A DNA stretch of 64,000 bases from an uncultured Geobacteraceae bacterium (GCA_903939115.1 CAJAFV010000026.1:1-64000); one strand, 5' to 3'. Positions 1 through 10,099 are shown, counted from the first letter of the stretch. The notes: generated from the letters alone by a model not told the origin. Numbers and translations: made by a program.

Positions 1-63
1 AATAAACAAGTGTCTGAATCTAAATACCTTTTTTAAATATATTTTTTATTTTCATAAGACTTA

Positions 64-92
64 CTCTGTGCCCTCTGTGGCTCTGTGGTGAG
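64..92. repeat. Intergenic repeat of the CTCYGTG type
   Basis: A short block built from CTCTGTG/CTCTGTGGTG units just upstream of the first gene. A close relative lies at 60078-60104 and 60164-60181 in opposite orientations, so this is a dispersed intergenic element of this genome. No coding potential is seen. Function unknown; it could form a hairpin in mRNA or be a REP-like sequence. Confidence 0.5.
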
Positions 93-121
93 GTTTAAAG
101 ACTTTTTGTAAGGAGACCACT

Positions 122-1033
122 ATGAAAACATTACTGATCGGCGAATACCGCGATGGAAAACTACTTGAATCTACCTACGAACTGCTCGGTTTTGCCGACC
201 AACTCGGCGCAGAAACCGCACTGCTCCTCGTCGGGAGCGAAAGCCAGCTCCCCAGCTACGGCGGCACCCTCTACCTTGCCGACGCCACCACCTGCGGCGA
301 ATACAACCCGGACCTGCACAAAAAACTGATCCTCGACGCCGTGCAGCAGGAAAACCCGGACTACATCGTCTTTCTCCACTCATCCTACGGTTGGGACCTT
401 GCCCCGCGGATTGCCGCCTCCCTCAAAGCCGCGCAGATCTCAGAAGTCATCGCCATCGCCGACGGCAGCTTCGAAGTCGGCTGTTGCAACGCCAAAATGC
501 GTCGCAGCGTAAAACCGGCCACCAGCAAAACGGTGCTGACGATCCAGGCCGGTGCTTTCCCGGTCCTGCAGTCGGGTGGCACGCCTGCAATCAGGAAGCT
601 GACCGCAGAAACAACAACCCCACTTGAATTCGTCGGCTACGAGCCTGCCGAGAAGAAAGATATCGACCTTGCCAAAGCAGAGGTCATTGTCTCCGCCGGG
701 CGCGGCATCGGCAAGAAAGATAATGTACCGGTCATTCAGGCCTTGGCAAAAGCCCTTGGCGGCGAACTCGGCGCCAGTCGCCCCGTCGTTGATGCCGGTT
801 GGGTGGAGCACAGTCATCAGGTCGGCACCACCGGCCAGACCGTATCGCCGAAACTTTACGTTGCCTGTGGCATCTCCGGAGCCATCCAGCATCTGGCCGG
901 CATGAAGAAGTCAGATTTCATCCTCGCCATCAATAAGGACAAGGACGCCCCGATCGGTGAAGTCGCCGATGTGCTGGTCGTTGCCGATGTCATGCAGTTT
1001 GTGCCGGCGCTGACCGCGAAACTGGCACAATAG
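122..1033 (+). CDS. etfA: Electron transfer flavoprotein alpha subunit
   Basis: 303 aa, the usual EtfA length. The N-terminal half is the ETF domain. The C-terminal ~120 residues hold the FAD-binding region: SAGRGIG, then [11 protein letters not shown], then [20 protein letters not shown] and a terminal [10 protein letters not shown] stretch. The protein binds FAD and, with EtfB, passes electrons from acyl-CoA dehydrogenases or similar donors to a quinone reductase. An AGGAG ribosome site lies just before the ATG. No EtfB partner lies upstream within the window. The EtfB at 1290 is 256 bp downstream and is followed by its own ferredoxin-fused EtfA, so this gene either shares that EtfB or has a partner elsewhere. 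Confidence 0.93.
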   Translation: MKTLLIGEYRDGKLLESTYELLGFADQLGAETALLLVGSESQLPSYGGTLYLADATTCGEYNPDLHKKLILDAVQQENPDYIVFLHSSYGWDLAPRIAASLKAAQISEVIAIADGSFEVGCCNAKMRRSVKPATSKTVLTIQAGAFPVLQSGGTPAIRKLTAETTTPLEFVGYEPAEKKDIDLAKAEVIVSAGRGIGKKDNVPVIQALAKALGGELGASRPVVDAGWVEHSHQVGTTGQTVSPKLYVACGISGAIQHLAGMKKSDFILAINKDKDAPIGEVADVLVVADVMQFVPALTAKLAQ

Positions 1034-1289
1034 CCTGCTGCGAGGTAATATGGGCGCTGGGTAAACAAATATACGACGCCGTTTTCATAATACTAAATAA
1101 ATTTCGTTAAATTATAATAGCTTGCATCTTGAAATACATTTAAGGTATGAGACATTACACCGTATGTATTGTTGACGTTAACGGTAGAGTGTGGTCGGTT
1201 TTAGCTGCCAGTGCTATGACTGAGCAGCGACATTCCGGATGAAAACGTCCGAAAAGTGTGCAGTTATCAACCTCGCAGGAGATCGATTC

Positions 1290-2105
1290 ATGCTGATAGT
1301 AGTCTGCATTAAACAGGTTCCGGACACCACCCAGGTCCAGATCGATCCGGTCACCAATACCCTGGTTCGTGACGGTATTCCGTTCATTGTCAACCCCTAT
1401 GACACGCACGCCCTTGAAGAGGCGCTGCGCCTCAAAGATCGCTTCGGCTGCAAAGTTGCTGCCATCTCAATGGGTCCCCCCAACGCCGAGGGGACACTAA
1501 AAAAAGCGCTGGCGCTCGGAGTTGATTACGCAGTCCTCCTCTCTGATCGTGTGTTTGGAGGCGCAGATACCCTTGCGACCAGTAATGTCCTGGCCGCCGC
1601 TATAACCAAATTGCATACGGAAGTAGATGAAGTTGCCCTGGTACTCTGCGGTAAACAGACTATTGATGGCGATACTGCCCAGGTCGGCCCCGGAATCGCA
1701 AGTCGTCTCAACTACCAACAGCTGACGCTGGTTGACAAAATAATCAACCTGGATTTTTCTGCTCAGAAAATCCGCGTCAGTCGCAAGCTGGAAGGACGTC
1801 ATGAGATTGTCGATGCTCCTCTTCCGGCCATGCTGACGGTCGTCCGGGAACTGAACCGGCCGCGCTACCCCAAGGTGCAGATGCGACTGGCGGCAGTTGA
1901 GTCCGTTGTTGATGTGTGGAACAACAAAACCCTGCAGCTTGATGAGCAAAAAATCGGCTTGAAAGGCTCGCCGACCTGGGTATCAAAAATTTTCTCTCCG
2001 GAGCGTGACAAGGGAGAAATTATTGGTGACGGGTACGCCGACCCGACCGGAACCGCAGCTCTGCTGATCGAAAAACTGATGGCGAAGGATATGCTCCCGT
2101 TATGA
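1290..2105 (+). CDS. etfB: Electron transfer flavoprotein beta subunit
   Basis: 271 aa. The start MLIVVCIKQVPDT is the typical EtfB N terminus. It is chosen over an in-frame ATG 51 bp upstream because GCAGGAG stands directly before it. The protein carries the adenine-nucleotide-binding ETF fold with LCGKQTIDGDTAQVGPGIA, the EtfB signature. It pairs with EtfA to make the soluble flavoprotein. It overlaps the next gene by 4 bp (ATGA), so it is translationally coupled to the ferredoxin-type EtfA rather than to the EtfA at 122. Confidence 0.93.
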   Translation: MLIVVCIKQVPDTTQVQIDPVTNTLVRDGIPFIVNPYDTHALEEALRLKDRFGCKVAAISMGPPNAEGTLKKALALGVDYAVLLSDRVFGGADTLATSNVLAAAITKLHTEVDEVALVLCGKQTIDGDTAQVGPGIASRLNYQQLTLVDKIINLDFSAQKIRVSRKLEGRHEIVDAPLPAMLTVVRELNRPRYPKVQMRLAAVESVVDVWNNKTLQLDEQKIGLKGSPTWVSKIFSPERDKGEIIGDGYADPTGTAALLIEKLMAKDMLPL

Positions 2106-3421
2106 GTGAACTTAAACCAAAAATCAAGAAACCTCGCGGTGTCGCCCGTCTGCTCGACGGAAAGTGTATCGCCTGTGGTGCCCGCTGCCAAAGCTCCTGC
2201 CCGGTTAACTGTATTGAAATGACAGAAACCGGTGAACCGATCGTTGAAACAGCTAAATGTATCGGCTGTCAGAAATGTATCAAAATCTGTCCGTCAGATG
2301 CCCTGGAAATGTTCTTTACTCCGGAGGAACGGCAGATCCTTGCCGAACTGGCCGCATCAGCCGAACCGGCCGCAGAAGAAGTCGATCCTGAAGCTGCAGC
2401 ACTTGCCAAAAAACTGGCCGAATACCGCGGAGTCTGGGTTTTTATCGAGCAGACTGAAGGCGAGCCGGCCAGAGTCTCCTGGGAACTGCTCGGGGTTGGC
2501 GCCGGACTTGCCGCCACGCTGGGGGTTGAACTCTGTGCCCTCGTAATCGGTGAGAAGGTTGAACATCTCTGCCACGAAGCGTTTGCCTACGGCGCAACCA
2601 AAGCCTATCTGATGGACGCCCCGGTTTATTACCATTACCGGACTGAAGCCTACGTTGAAGCCTGCTGCCACCTGATCGAAACGTACAAGCCGGAAGTTAT
2701 CCTGATGGGTGCAACCGGTATGGGTCGTGATCTGGCCGGAGCGATTGCGACGCGGGTCGGTACCGGACTGACAGCGGACTGCACCGGTCTTAGTATCGAT
2801 GACAAGCGTAACCTGATGCAAACCCGTCCCGCTTTTGGCGGCAACATCATGGCAACGATCATGTGTGATAAATATCGTCCCCAGATGTCAACGGTGCGCC
2901 CCAATGTTATGCCGATGACAGAACGGAGGGAAGGTGCAGAAGGTACGATCATCCGTGATCCGTTCACCGTTGCAGAGGATTCTGTTCTGACCAAGGTCAT
3001 TGAAATCATCCGCGACGGTCACGGTAAAAGTGCCGTAGATATCACCGGCGCCGAATTTATCGTTTCCGGCGGTCGCGGTATGATGGGACCGGAAAACTTT
3101 GCCCTGCTGCAGGAACTGGCTGACGAACTTGGCGGCGTGGTAGGTGCCTCGCGCAGCGCTGTCGATGCCGGTTGGATGCCGGGTGATCGCCAGGTCGGCC
3201 AGACCGGCAAGACGGTACGGCCGAAGATCTACATCGCCTGTGGAATATCGGGTGCCATCCAGCATTTGGTCGGCATGCAGGATTCCGATATGGTTATCGC
3301 GATAAACCGTGACAGCAGTGCCCCGATTTTTGAGGTAGCTACCTACGGCATCGTTGGCGATCTGTTCCAGGTTATTCCGGCGATTACATCGAAAATCCGG
3401 GAAATGAAACAAAAACATTGA
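2102..3421 (+). CDS. etfA: EtfA with N-terminal 2[4Fe-4S] ferredoxin domain
   Basis: 439 aa. Residues ~15-70 hold two cysteine clusters, CIACGARCQSSCP and CIGCQKCIKICP, each typical of a [4Fe-4S] site. A linker rich in Ala and Glu follows, then a full EtfA with SGGRGMMG, GASRSAVDAGW and the FAD-binding C terminus. Such fusions let ETF exchange electrons with Fe-S partners. Here the partner is probably the membrane Fe-S protein encoded 10 bp downstream. The order etfB, ferredoxin-etfA, membrane Fe-S oxidoreductase is recurrent in Geobacter-type bacteria that oxidise aromatic or fatty acids. The exact physiological donor cannot be read from the sequence. Confidence 0.92.
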   Translation: MSELKPKIKKPRGVARLLDGKCIACGARCQSSCPVNCIEMTETGEPIVETAKCIGCQKCIKICPSDALEMFFTPEERQILAELAASAEPAAEEVDPEAAALAKKLAEYRGVWVFIEQTEGEPARVSWELLGVGAGLAATLGVELCALVIGEKVEHLCHEAFAYGATKAYLMDAPVYYHYRTEAYVEACCHLIETYKPEVILMGATGMGRDLAGAIATRVGTGLTADCTGLSIDDKRNLMQTRPAFGGNIMATIMCDKYRPQMSTVRPNVMPMTERREGAEGTIIRDPFTVAEDSVLTKVIEIIRDGHGKSAVDITGAEFIVSGGRGMMGPENFALLQELADELGGVVGASRSAVDAGWMPGDRQVGQTGKTVRPKIYIACGISGAIQHLVGMQDSDMVIAINRDSSAPIFEVATYGIVGDLFQVIPAITSKIREMKQKH

Positions 3422-3431
3422 GGTTTTAGAC

Positions 3432-5429
3432 ATGACACCAAATCCGTACCTATTCGCTCCGCTCCTGCTCGCCTCACTGGCCATCTTTGCCCGGGCCTGC
3501 TGGAAACGCCTGAGCCTGATTTCGCTTGGTCAGCCGGAAGAGCGCTTCGACAACATCGGTGCCCGCTTCAGTGATATGCTGCTGTACGCATTTGGGCAGA
3601 AACGGGTGCTTGCAAAACCGTTTGGCTTCAATCATTTCATCATTTTCTGGTCGTTTCTGATCCTGATGATAGCAAACACCGAATTCATTCTGAACGGGCT
3701 TTTCCCGCGCTCGATCAAGCTGATCATGCTCCCGTTTGAGCTGTACGTGCCGCTTGCCTTCATGATCGATATAGCCTCTTTACTCGCCCTCACTGCTGTA
3801 ACAGTGGCTGCCGTGAGACGGCTTTTTGCGCCTCCATATCCGGAAGCGCGCACTCCCGAGGCCTTTTTTATCCTGAGCCTGATCGCCATACTGATGCTCG
3901 CTTCCTTTGCCCTTAATGCTACCGAACTTGCTGCATATATGCTTAAATCCGGAGCGGATCCTGTCTCGTTTCTCTCGGAAGCGCGTAAAATAATGCCGGT
4001 ATCATCATATGTGGCAGGGATGCTGCCATCGCTGCAGCTCGGTACTATCCATGCCGTCGCCTGGTGGGCACATGCGCTCGCGTTGATGGCATTTATCTGT
4101 TACCTGCCGAACAGCAAACATATGCACATCCTTACCGCTATTCCGAACTGTTTCCTTCATCGTCTGGAAAAACCGAATACCCAGCCGCGAGAAGATTTTG
4201 CCATCGGTAACACCTTCGGTGTTGACCGGGTTGACCGCTATAGCTGGAAGGATCTGCTGGACTCCTTCTCCTGTACCGAATGCGGTCGCTGCCAGAAGGT
4301 GTGCCCTGCAAGCATCACCGGCAAACCGCTCAATCCGCGTGCCGTAATCCACGATATCAAGGTTAACCTGCTGGAGAACGGAACCGCCCTTAAAAAAGGG
4401 GCTGCACCGCAGACGCCTCTGATAGGTGAAAACGGCGAAGGAAGTGTCTCGGAAGAGTCAATCTGGGGCTGTACAACCTGCGGGGCCTGCATGGAAGCCT
4501 GTCCGGTCTTTATCGAACAGATGCCTAAAATTATCGAACTGCGCCGCCACCTCGTCGAGAGTGAAGCAAAATTTCCTGAGGAACTGCTGAACCTGTTTGA
4601 AAATATGGAGGGTCGCAGTAATCCCTGGGGCATTGCCCCGTCAGAGCGCACAAAATGGTGCAGTCAGCTGGACGTAAAGCCGTTTGACAAGGATACGACG
4701 GAATATCTGTTTTATGTCGGCTGTGCCGGTTCCTTCGATTCGCGCGCGAAACATGTCAGCGTTGCGTTGACACAACTGCTCGATAAAGCAGGAATTTCAT
4801 GGGGTATCCTCGGCAAGGAAGAAAAATGCTGCGGTGACAGCGTCCGCAGGTTGGGGAACGAATACGTCTTCGACAAGATGGCGAAGGAAAATGTTGCCAC
4901 GTTCATTGAACGCGGCGTGACCAAAGTAATCACCCAATGTCCGCATTGCTTCACGACGCTGAAAAACGATTATCGCCAGTACGGTCTTGAGCTTGAAGTC
5001 ATTCACCACAGTGAACTGCTGCGTAATCTGGTTCGGGATGGCCGGTTGAGCATTGACAAAACGACAGAGGAGATGGGAGCAACCGTTTTTCACGACTCCT
5101 GCTATCTGGGACGTCATAACGACATCTACGAAGCACCGCGCGAAGTAATTGCAGCTGCCACCGGAGCAGCCCCAGCCGAGATGGAACGCAACCGCAGCAA
5201 CGCGTTCTGCTGCGGTGCCGGTGGTGGCAGGATGTGGATGGAAGAGCACGTCGGCGAGCGAATCAATATAACGCGTGTTAAAGAGGCGCTCGAACAAAAG
5301 CCGGATACAATCTGTGTCGCCTGTCCGTACTGTATGACCATGTTCGAAGATGGCCTCAAAGATGTCAAAGCCGACAATGTCAGAGTACGGGATGTCGCCG
5401 AGATTATGGCTGAAGCGATACTGCGCTGA
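3432..5429 (+). CDS. Membrane Fe-S oxidoreductase (ETF:menaquinone reductase type)
   Basis: 665 aa. Residues ~1-235 contain about six membrane segments resembling a NarI-type cytochrome b subunit, with His residues able to hold haem. Two [4Fe-4S] motifs follow: CTECGRCQKVCP and CTTCGACMEACP. The C-terminal half has two CCG (HdrD/GlpC-like) domains, seen as EKCCGDS and AFCCGAGGGRMW. Proteins of this build take electrons from ETF and reduce menaquinone; the EMO enzymes described in Geobacter and Syntrophus are the closest functional match. The assignment of substrate is inferred from position in the etf operon. The gene ends the operon and is followed by a strong hairpin at 5478. Confidence 0.85.
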   Translation: MTPNPYLFAPLLLASLAIFARACWKRLSLISLGQPEERFDNIGARFSDMLLYAFGQKRVLAKPFGFNHFIIFWSFLILMIANTEFILNGLFPRSIKLIMLPFELYVPLAFMIDIASLLALTAVTVAAVRRLFAPPYPEARTPEAFFILSLIAILMLASFALNATELAAYMLKSGADPVSFLSEARKIMPVSSYVAGMLPSLQLGTIHAVAWWAHALALMAFICYLPNSKHMHILTAIPNCFLHRLEKPNTQPREDFAIGNTFGVDRVDRYSWKDLLDSFSCTECGRCQKVCPASITGKPLNPRAVIHDIKVNLLENGTALKKGAAPQTPLIGENGEGSVSEESIWGCTTCGACMEACPVFIEQMPKIIELRRHLVESEAKFPEELLNLFENMEGRSNPWGIAPSERTKWCSQLDVKPFDKDTTEYLFYVGCAGSFDSRAKHVSVALTQLLDKAGISWGILGKEEKCCGDSVRRLGNEYVFDKMAKENVATFIERGVTKVITQCPHCFTTLKNDYRQYGLELEVIHHSELLRNLVRDGRLSIDKTTEEMGATVFHDSCYLGRHNDIYEAPREVIAAATGAAPAEMERNRSNAFCCGAGGGRMWMEEHVGERINITRVKEALEQKPDTICVACPYCMTMFEDGLKDVKADNVRVRDVAEIMAEAILR

Positions 5430-5477
5430 ACTGCTGTTGAACCCCGAAACAACGTCTTGCCCTGATACGTAAATCAA

Positions 5478-5513
5478 TGAAACCGGACACCTTTTATTAG
5501 CTGTCCGGTTTCA
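5478..5513 (+). terminator. Hairpin after the etf operon
   Basis: A perfect 12-bp inverted repeat, TGAAACCGGACA and TGTCCGGTTTCA, with a 12-nt T-rich loop, 48 bp after the stop of the oxidoreductase gene. No long T run follows, so termination may be weak or the hairpin may stabilise the transcript. Confidence 0.6.
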
Positions 5514-5682
5514 TTGTCCCTAAAACTTCCTCCCCCACGCTCCGCTCTGAAATAAACTCTCCAGCGGCATAATCTCTTTGATGAAAAGAATTTTGCAGAA
5601 CGTCAATATAAGTGCTTTTTTTTTAGCTGACGGTGTGCTATTTAAACGACACTAAATTATAATACCTCAACTGGGAGGCACC

Positions 5683-7530
5683 ATGAGTAACAAAGGCAAA
5701 AATGAGCAACTGACGAAGTGGGTAGAAGAAGTCGCAGCATTATGTGAGCCTGGATCGATCCATTGGTGCAACGGTTCGCAGGAAGAGTACGATGGACTCT
5801 GTAAGCAGCTGGTTGAGAGCGGTACTTTCAAGAAACTGAACCAGGAAAAACGTCCGAACAGCTATCTGGCCTGGTCTGATCCGGGTGACGTCGCTCGCGT
5901 TGAAGACCGTACCTTCATCTGTAGTATCTCCAAGCAGGATGCCGGCCCGACCAACAACTGGATGGCTCCTAAAGAGATGAAGGAAACTCTGGGAAAGCTC
6001 TTCAAGGGATGTATGCGCGGTCGCACCATGTATGTTGTTCCGTTCAGCATGGGGCCGCTCGGTTCACCGATTGCCAAAATCGGAGTTGAAATTACGGATT
6101 CACCTTATGTAGCTGTTAATATGCGTATCATGACCCGTATGGGTACGGCAGTGCTCGACGTACTTGGTAACGGTGAGTTCGTCCCTTGTCTCCACTCTGT
6201 TGGCGCCCCGCTTGAGCCTGGCCAGAAAGATGTGCCATGGCCCTGCAATAAAGAAAAATACATTGTCCATTTTCCGGAAGAGCGTTCGATCTGGTCGTAT
6301 GGCAGCGGTTACGGCGGTAACGCTCTGCTTGGGAAAAAGTGCCTTGCGCTGCGCATCGCTTCCAAAATAGCCAAGGATGAGGGTTGGTTGGCTGAGCATA
6401 TGCTTATTTTAGGCATTGAATCTCCAAAAGGTGAAAAAACCTATCTTGGCGCCGCGTTCCCGAGCGCCTGTGGCAAGACCAATCTGGCGATGCTCGTACC
6501 ACCCGAAAACTTCAATAAAACCGGCTGGAAAATAACGACTGTTGGTGATGACATTGCCTGGATCAAGCCCGGCCCGGACGGCAGATTGTACGCCATCAAT
6601 CCGGAATACGGCTTTTTCGGCGTAGCTCCCGGCACATCGGTCAATACGAATCCGAACGCCATGATATCATGTGCTTCCAATTCAATTTTCACCAATGTGG
6701 CTTTGACGCCTGATGGTGATGTCTGGTGGGAAGGGATGACGGACGCAAAGCCACATCACCTGACTGACTGGCAGGGCAACAAATGGACGCCGGACTGTGG
6801 CAGAAATGCAGCTCATCCGAACTCCCGCTTCACATCACCTGCCGGTCAATGTCCGTCAATTGATCCTGAATGGGAAAATCCGGCTGGAGTACCAATGGCC
6901 GCCTTTATCTTCGGTGGTCGTCGCAATACGGTTATTCCGCTTGTCTATCAATCATTCAACTGGAGTTTCGGTGTCTACCTGGCCGCCACCATGGGCTCAG
7001 AAACAACCGCTGCAGCAACCGGCGCTGTCGGAACAGTTCGCCGTGACCCGTTTGCCATGCTGCCATTCTGCGGGTACCACGTAGCGGATTATTTTGCCCA
7101 CTGGCTGCAGGTAGGCAGAACAACCCCTGTCCCGCCGCGTATATTCAGCGTCAACTGGTTCCGTAAAGACGAAAACGGCAACTTCCTCTGGCCTGGCTAT
7201 GGCGAAAATATGCGCATCCTGAAATGGATAGTTGAGCGCGTTAATGGCAATGCCGCTGCGGTAGAAAGCCCGCTTGGGTGGATGCCGAAGTACGAGGATC
7301 TCGATTGGACCGGGCTGGACAGCGTTACCCGCGAACAGTTTTATCAGCTGATGTCGGTTGACCGCGATGTCTGGAAAGAAGAGATTGTTTCTCACGAAGA
7401 GCTGTTCGTTAAAATGTACGACCGTCTGCCGAAGGAGTTCCTGCATATCCGACAGCTGATTCTTTCCGGACTGTGGCGTTCACCGGAGCACTGGGAGCAG
7501 TTTCATCCTGCAACAGACCAGAATAATTAA
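5683..7530 (+). CDS. pckG: Phosphoenolpyruvate carboxykinase (GTP)
   Basis: 615 aa, the size of GTP-dependent PEPCK (the ATP enzymes are ~530 aa and different in sequence). It converts oxaloacetate and GTP to PEP, CO2 and GDP in gluconeogenesis. The kinase-1 loop [12 protein letters not shown] lies near residue 260 and the metal-binding TVGDDIAW near 287. GTP-class landmarks are the N-terminal WCNGS and the [14 protein letters not shown] segment. GGGAGGC precedes the ATG. It is monocistronic, with hairpins on both sides. Confidence 0.96.
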   Translation: MSNKGKNEQLTKWVEEVAALCEPGSIHWCNGSQEEYDGLCKQLVESGTFKKLNQEKRPNSYLAWSDPGDVARVEDRTFICSISKQDAGPTNNWMAPKEMKETLGKLFKGCMRGRTMYVVPFSMGPLGSPIAKIGVEITDSPYVAVNMRIMTRMGTAVLDVLGNGEFVPCLHSVGAPLEPGQKDVPWPCNKEKYIVHFPEERSIWSYGSGYGGNALLGKKCLALRIASKIAKDEGWLAEHMLILGIESPKGEKTYLGAAFPSACGKTNLAMLVPPENFNKTGWKITTVGDDIAWIKPGPDGRLYAINPEYGFFGVAPGTSVNTNPNAMISCASNSIFTNVALTPDGDVWWEGMTDAKPHHLTDWQGNKWTPDCGRNAAHPNSRFTSPAGQCPSIDPEWENPAGVPMAAFIFGGRRNTVIPLVYQSFNWSFGVYLAATMGSETTAAATGAVGTVRRDPFAMLPFCGYHVADYFAHWLQVGRTTPVPPRIFSVNWFRKDENGNFLWPGYGENMRILKWIVERVNGNAAAVESPLGWMPKYEDLDWTGLDSVTREQFYQLMSVDRDVWKEEIVSHEELFVKMYDRLPKEFLHIRQLILSGLWRSPEHWEQFHPATDQNN

Positions 7531-7558
7531 GCGATCAGTATAATTTCTTGCTGAACAG

Positions 7559-7591
7559 AAAAAGGGCGCTGCATCTGCAGTGCCCTTTTTT
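7559..7591. terminator. Bidirectional terminator between pckG and hypA
   Basis: AAAAAGGGCGCTGCA and TGCAGTGCCCTTTTTT form a long stem with a short loop. T runs on both strands let it end pckG (+) and hypA (-), whose last codons lie inside it. Confidence 0.85.
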
Positions 7592-7925
7592 AGTCGTCCA
7601 CTTCAATCTCTCTAACCCGCAGCTCTTCTCCGGTCACGATACTCACCCTGTTGCTTCCGCATAATCTGCACGAGCCGTATAGTTCCGATAGCGGTGTCTC
7701 CTGACGACAGTCAAGGCACTGCCCCATGCCGGGGACCCTTATGATGTTTAATCGGGCGCCTTCCATCAAGGTTTCCCGAGAGCAGGCCTCGAAACAAAAT
7801 TCGATCGCTTCCGGTACAACACTGCTCAGTTCTCCAATTTCGACATCGAGCGACCTGACACGCCTGCCTCCGGCATGATCGAGGCAGAGCTCAATGATTC
7901 CCTGGGTTATCGACATTTCATGCAT
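7590..7925 (-). CDS. hypA: Hydrogenase nickel-insertion protein HypA
   Basis: 111 aa, typical HypA length. The N terminus MHEMSIT gives the conserved Met-His-Glu nickel site. The zinc site is formed by CLDC and CRLCG in the C-terminal half. HypA delivers nickel to [NiFe]-hydrogenase precursors together with HypB. No other hyp gene is next to it here, so it stands alone between pckG and a lipoprotein gene. The start is fixed by the family N terminus. Confidence 0.93.
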   Translation of the reverse strand: MHEMSITQGIIELCLDHAGGRRVRSLDVEIGELSSVVPEAIEFCFEACSRETLMEGARLNIIRVPGMGQCLDCRQETPLSELYGSCRLCGSNRVSIVTGEELRVREIEVDD

Positions 7926-7944
7926 GGCATCTCCGATTGTGAAT

Positions 7945-7981
7945 AAAAAAAGCCTGCGAGGCTGAACCCCGCAGGCTTTTA
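7945..7981. terminator. Terminator of the small lipoprotein gene
   Basis: AGCCTGCG and CGCAGGCT form a stem flanked by A and T runs. It lies 26 bp past the stop of the minus-strand lipoprotein gene, with an A run on the plus strand (a T tail in the minus transcript). It also separates that gene from hypA. Confidence 0.8.
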
Positions 7982-8006
7982 TGGCACTCCCTTGAGGGAA
8001 AGCGAA

Positions 8007-8204
8007 TTACTTCTTAGGAGCTTCAGGAGCAGCAGCAGGAGCAGCAGCAGGTGCAGCGCCAGCTTTTGCGGACATCGGAGCCTGAACTGGCTTAGGTGCC
8101 TCAACAGCAGGAGCAGGAGCAGGAGCTTCTTCTTTTTTCTTGCAGCCAGCAGCGAAAACAGTTGCGAGTGCCAATACGAGTGTCAGGGAGATCAGTTTTT
8201 TCAT
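8007..8204 (-). CDS. Small Ala/Pro-rich lipoprotein
   Basis: 65 aa. The start MKKLISLTLVLALATVFAAGC is chosen because AGAGGTAA stands before it on the minus strand; it begins a lipoprotein signal peptide ending in AAGC. After the modified Cys comes KKKEE and then ~40 residues made almost only of Ala and Pro with a few Lys, Glu and Val. Such sequences form extended periplasmic arms. No enzymatic domain. It is transcribed alone, with a terminator on its 3' side. Confidence 0.75.
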   Translation of the reverse strand: MKKLISLTLVLALATVFAAGCKKKEEAPAPAPAVEAPKPVQAPMSAKAGAAPAAAPAAAPEAPKK

Positions 8205-8600
8205 GTGAGTTACCTCTTTCTTTAGTGAATTTACCATTTGAACGCAATGCGCATGGTTTCTAAATCGACCTAGGAATATACGCATATTTTTGTGAGAGTC
8301 AAGTGTTTTGTTGACACTATCTAGTATATTTTTTTGTTATAGTTCTTTTCTAATCAGGAATGACACTGTAATTCCAACGATTGCCGATGGGTTGAGGACT
8401 TTTTCGAGAAGTCGAAACGGGTACGAGAGGAACGGTATCAAGCCCGTTTGGGGTACATGTAACCTGAAATAGCGCAGACTGTCTTTCGCCATCTCGATTG
8501 CGGCTGCCTGCAAAACGGTTTTGCCCGTAGCGACGATAATTGCGGTCACGAATACCTGGTTGACATCTCCCGTACTCTCTGGTAGTCAGATAAGCATAAT
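8205..8600. other. Intergenic stretch without a convincing gene
   Basis: About 395 bp between the lipoprotein gene and tRNA-Val. It should hold the minus-strand promoter of the lipoprotein gene and the plus-strand promoter of the tRNA. A 70-codon minus-strand frame at 8337-8549 has no family resemblance that I recognise and no clear ribosome site, so I do not call it. Confidence 0.5.
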
Positions 8601-8675
8601 GGGCGTTTAACTCAGCGGGAGAGTGCCACCTTCACACGGTGGAAGTCACTGGTTCAATCCCAGTAACGCCCACCA
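8601..8675 (+). tRNA. tRNA-Val (anticodon CAC)
   Basis: The acceptor stem GGGCGTT pairs with AACGCCC, followed by A and an encoded CCA. The D arm contains CTCAGCGGGAGAG. The anticodon stem CCACC/GGTGG encloses the loop TTCACAC, anticodon CAC, reading GTG. The T arm is CTGG-TTCAATC-CCAG. Intact 75-nt cloverleaf. Confidence 0.96.
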
Positions 8676-8680
8676 ATTAC

Positions 8681-8713
8681 AAAGTCGCCTTCAACTCTGG
8701 AAGCGGCTTTTTT
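8681..8713 (+). terminator. Terminator of tRNA-Val
   Basis: AAAGTCGCCTTC pairs with GGAAGCGGCTTT across a short loop and is followed by a T run. It lies 5 bp after the tRNA CCA. Confidence 0.8.
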
Positions 8714-8866
8714 CTTTAACATCTTCAATATACGGCGTACCCCTCGGGACGGTTCCTTTATACCCAATTCAAACCGCCCATAGGGAACTGAACCTAGGTG
8801 CAATCAGCAGGAGAAAATCATAATTCCCGACATTGACGCACTATTAAACAGGCGGATAAAGACAGT

Positions 8867-9994
8867 ATGAATACTCACTTGAACCGCAATCGCACGTTGT
8901 TCCTCTTTATCGGGGCGTCCGTAGTAATCCACCTGATGGTGATGCTCTCACTTGGGAGGTTCGGTCACTACGATTTTACTGCACCGGTCAAGTTGCTGGC
9001 AGAAGTCATCGTTGATCTGTCGGCGCCGCCTGGCACTCCTGTTAGTTCGACAGACGCGAAGGATGCTTCTTCAGAGAGTGCACCGGGTGATGTAAGCGAT
9101 GCGGAGGATGCCGGGTTGACAGATGTGGCTGATTCCGGCGCATCTCCCCCGGCTTTGAATACGCAATCGGCTAAACATGATTCTGTTGAACCTGCTGAGA
9201 AAGTCGTGGGAAAAAACGCTACCGAAATCGAGTTGAACAAGAAGAAAGCTCCTCCCCCCACGCCAAAGCCTGTTAACCATGCAATTGCTACCCTCCCCCC
9301 GCTACGAACGGCCACCGAGTTCCTGTCAGCGAAAAGTGAAAAACTGTCCTATATAATCAGCCTGCTTGGTTTACCGGTGGCAAGTGCGGAACTGGAGGCG
9401 GAAAATAAGAATGGAGAGTTATGGATTACTCTGAGAACCAGGTCGAATGCCGCAATGTCAAGCATCTACGTGGTAGATGATCTCCTTGAAACAAGGCATG
9501 TCGGTGGAAATTTTGTGATAAGCAGGTTCAGGCAACACGAAGGGAGTCTGATACGAGATACCGGTTTCACCATATTCCTGAGAGACAGGCGTGTGTTCTG
9601 GGTTGACCGTATCCGCAATCGCTACTCAGATGAGACAGTCCCGAACAGTGAGGTTCTCGATATCCTCTCCTCCGTCTACCAGCTGAGGAACAGACCTTTA
9701 CTGGTAGGTACAAGCGAATTGCTCCATATATACGACGGTGAAAACTACGCCCCCATTCCGCTCGAAATTGTGTGCAAGGAGGAAACAAGGCTGCGCAACC
9801 TGCAGAAAATTGATACGTTACAGGTGCATTATGTAAAACAGAGCGGCGTTTTCAGGAGGACGGGGGATGTGACGGCGTGGTTCACCAATGACGAGAATAA
9901 GGTGCCGGTCCGTGTTGAGGCAGCGACGTTTCTCGGAAATATTACGGTTGAGCTTGTTTCATCTGAGACAACTCCTGTACGTACATCACAGTAG
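8867..9994 (+). CDS. Membrane-anchored TonB-like/DUF3108 protein
   Basis: 375 aa. One membrane segment lies near residues 10-30, then a TonB-like Pro/Ala/Ser/Lys-rich linker to ~residue 145. The C-terminal ~230 residues look like DUF3108, a periplasmic beta-rich domain: it has LLHIYDGENYAPIPLEIV, FRRTGDVTAWFTNDENKVPV and a closing GNITVELV. The product should sit in the inner membrane with its bulk in the periplasm. Before the island entered, this gene was immediately upstream of smc, 105 bp from the smc ATG, and may have shared its transcript. No precise function is known for the domain. Confidence 0.7.
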   Translation: MNTHLNRNRTLFLFIGASVVIHLMVMLSLGRFGHYDFTAPVKLLAEVIVDLSAPPGTPVSSTDAKDASSESAPGDVSDAEDAGLTDVADSGASPPALNTQSAKHDSVEPAEKVVGKNATEIELNKKKAPPPTPKPVNHAIATLPPLRTATEFLSAKSEKLSYIISLLGLPVASAELEAENKNGELWITLRTRSNAAMSSIYVVDDLLETRHVGGNFVISRFRQHEGSLIRDTGFTIFLRDRRVFWVDRIRNRYSDETVPNSEVLDILSSVYQLRNRPLLVGTSELLHIYDGENYAPIPLEIVCKEETRLRNLQKIDTLQVHYVKQSGVFRRTGDVTAWFTNDENKVPVRVEAATFLGNITVELVSSETTPVRTSQ

Positions 9995-10099
9995 GCGATC
10001 AAGAAACTCTTTGATCTTCTCGCTGCCATGCCGCCAGTGGCGTTTTCATACCTGAAATGTATTGACGATAGAGCTCTTGAATAGGTATTGTTCACGACC

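Noticed and set aside
8337-8549. 70-codon minus-strand frame before tRNA-Val
   Set aside because: No recognised family, no good ribosome site, and it spans the region expected to hold promoters.
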